Part shown: positions 63,598 to 64,000 of the stretch, in pieces
Numbering within the stretch: position 1 is the stretch's first letter
Layout of the letters: each line of letters opens with the position of its first letter
Source: Yoonia litorea
Lineage (GTDB): Bacteria; Pseudomonadota; Alphaproteobacteria; Rhodobacterales; Rhodobacteraceae
Length of the DNA: 64,000 nucleotides
Assembly: GCF_900114675.1 (NCBI RefSeq)
Contig: NZ_FOZM01000003.1
Coordinates: 248,001 to 312,000 of the forward strand
Direction of reading: 5' to 3'
The notes under the pieces: generated by a model
Database searches by the model: none
What the model saw: the letters and a program-made list of their open reading frames with translations, nothing else
Told to the model about the DNA's origin: nothing
Translations under genes and position numbers: made by a program

Positions 63598-64000
63598 TCA
63601 GGACTCGCGGAAGGCGCGGGTAAAATAGTCTGACAGCGGTTTGATGAGATAGTTGATCGGGCTGCGTTCTGCGGTGCGCACAAAGGCATCAACCGGCATC
63701 CCTGGAATTAGTGTCATGCCTTCTGGCAGACGCTCTGCTTCACCGGGGTTCAACTCGACCTCAGCACGGTAATAGGATTGTCCCGAATTCTCGTTTTGGA
63801 AGGCGTCAGCCGAAACCAGTGTCACCGTTCCTTGCAGTTCTGGCGTGCGGCGCTGGTCAAAGGCCGCGAAACGCAAAGTTACATCCTGCCCCACGAAGAT
63901 CTGATCAACGTCAATCGGCTGGACTTGCGTCGCGATAACCAAGGGCCGGTCTTGCGGGATGATGTAAAGCACAGGGTCTGCAGCGCGGATGACCGATTGC
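63598..64000 (-). CDS. Type I secretion periplasmic adaptor (HlyD family), partial
   Basis: C-terminal 133 residues of a membrane-fusion protein. Its frame stays open through the right edge (upstream codons read QSVIRAADPVLYIIPQDRP). Typical C-terminal elements are IDQIFVGQDVTLRF-like text (VDQIFVGQDVTLRFAAFDQRRTPELQG), YYRAEVELNPGE, LIPGMPVDAFVRTAERSPINYLIKPLSDYFTRAFRES, as in HlyD/PrtE. It links an ABC exporter to an outer-membrane channel for secreting proteins such as RTX toxins or proteases. The rest of the exporter lies outside the window. Confidence 0.92.
   Translation of the reverse strand, partial: QSVIRAADPVLYIIPQDRPLVIATQVQPIDVDQIFVGQDVTLRFAAFDQRRTPELQGTVTLVSADAFQNENSGQSYYRAEVELNPGEAERLPEGMTLIPGMPVDAFVRTAERSPINYLIKPLSDYFTRAFRES

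Noticed and set aside
1..64000. Prophage, insertion sequence, CRISPR, rRNA or tRNA
   Set aside because: No transposase, integrase or phage structural set, no regularly spaced repeats and no tRNA-like cloverleaf or rRNA segment was recognised. The spike-like protein is the only phage-related hint.

Overview
The window comes from an alphaproteobacterium, most likely a marine Rhodobacterales (Roseobacter-group) species. The evidence is the FnrL / MATE / universal stress protein / ccoNOQP gene order, a short HisG paired with HisZ, a B12-dependent class II ribonucleotide reductase, a class I lysyl-tRNA synthetase, DUF1489 and DUF1636 proteins, and moderately GC-rich DNA. It looks like ordinary chromosome: I see no phage, integrase, transposase, CRISPR array, rRNA or tRNA.

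Layout. 1-8329 is one long minus-strand block: xanthine dehydrogenase xdhA-xdhB-xdhC translationally coupled to a BMP-type purine/nucleoside ABC importer (ATPase, two permeases, and a small uncharacterised membrane protein between the permeases). 8509-9303 holds an ArsR regulator and a frameshifted AHSA1/SRPBCC gene. 9417-12914 is dnaE. 12920-14887 encodes TadG- and TadE-like pilus-associated proteins. 15136-17094 is acs. 17245-23481 is a full urease cluster (ureD-A-B-[Lys/Ala/Pro-rich protein]-C-[DUF1127]-E-F-G). 23635-25923 is a pectate-lyase-like beta-helix protein that may be a phage or gene-transfer-agent spike. 26053-33939 holds housekeeping genes (lysS, terB-like, dacB, nadD) and a DUF2306 / aldo-keto reductase / FAD oxidase operon. 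34278-36773 is a dimethylglycine/sarcosine dehydrogenase-like enzyme. 37300-40672 is hisS-hisZ-hisG. 40669-43518 holds YkgJ, an acyl-CoA ligase and DUF1489.

43634-49447 is a vitamin B12 locus: nrdJ needs adenosylcobalamin, and on the opposite strand a cobalamin riboswitch precedes DUF1636 and a BtuDFC-like importer. 49520-52195 is a GMC oxidoreductase with an IclR regulator. 52437-59050 is a low-oxygen block: the FnrL sensor, a MATE pump, a universal stress protein and the cbb3 oxidase. Two identical FNR boxes sit between the last two, each placed at about -41.5 for one of two divergent promoters. 59174-64000 holds a HisKA_2-type histidine kinase, pterin dehydratase, a FemAB-like acyltransferase, a glycerophosphodiesterase, a RidA protein and the end of a type I secretion adaptor.

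Physiology. Purine import, xanthine oxidation and urease together suggest use of purines and urea as nitrogen sources, although the steps between urate and urea are not in the window. Acs, the cbb3 oxidase and FnrL suggest respiratory life at low oxygen. The least explained items are the Lys/Ala/Pro-rich protein inside the urease cluster, the small membrane protein inside the purine transporter, a palindrome-bearing in-frame segment in nrdJ, the mutually exclusive hairpins before hisS, and the repeated sharing of a CTAG tetramer by convergent stop codons.
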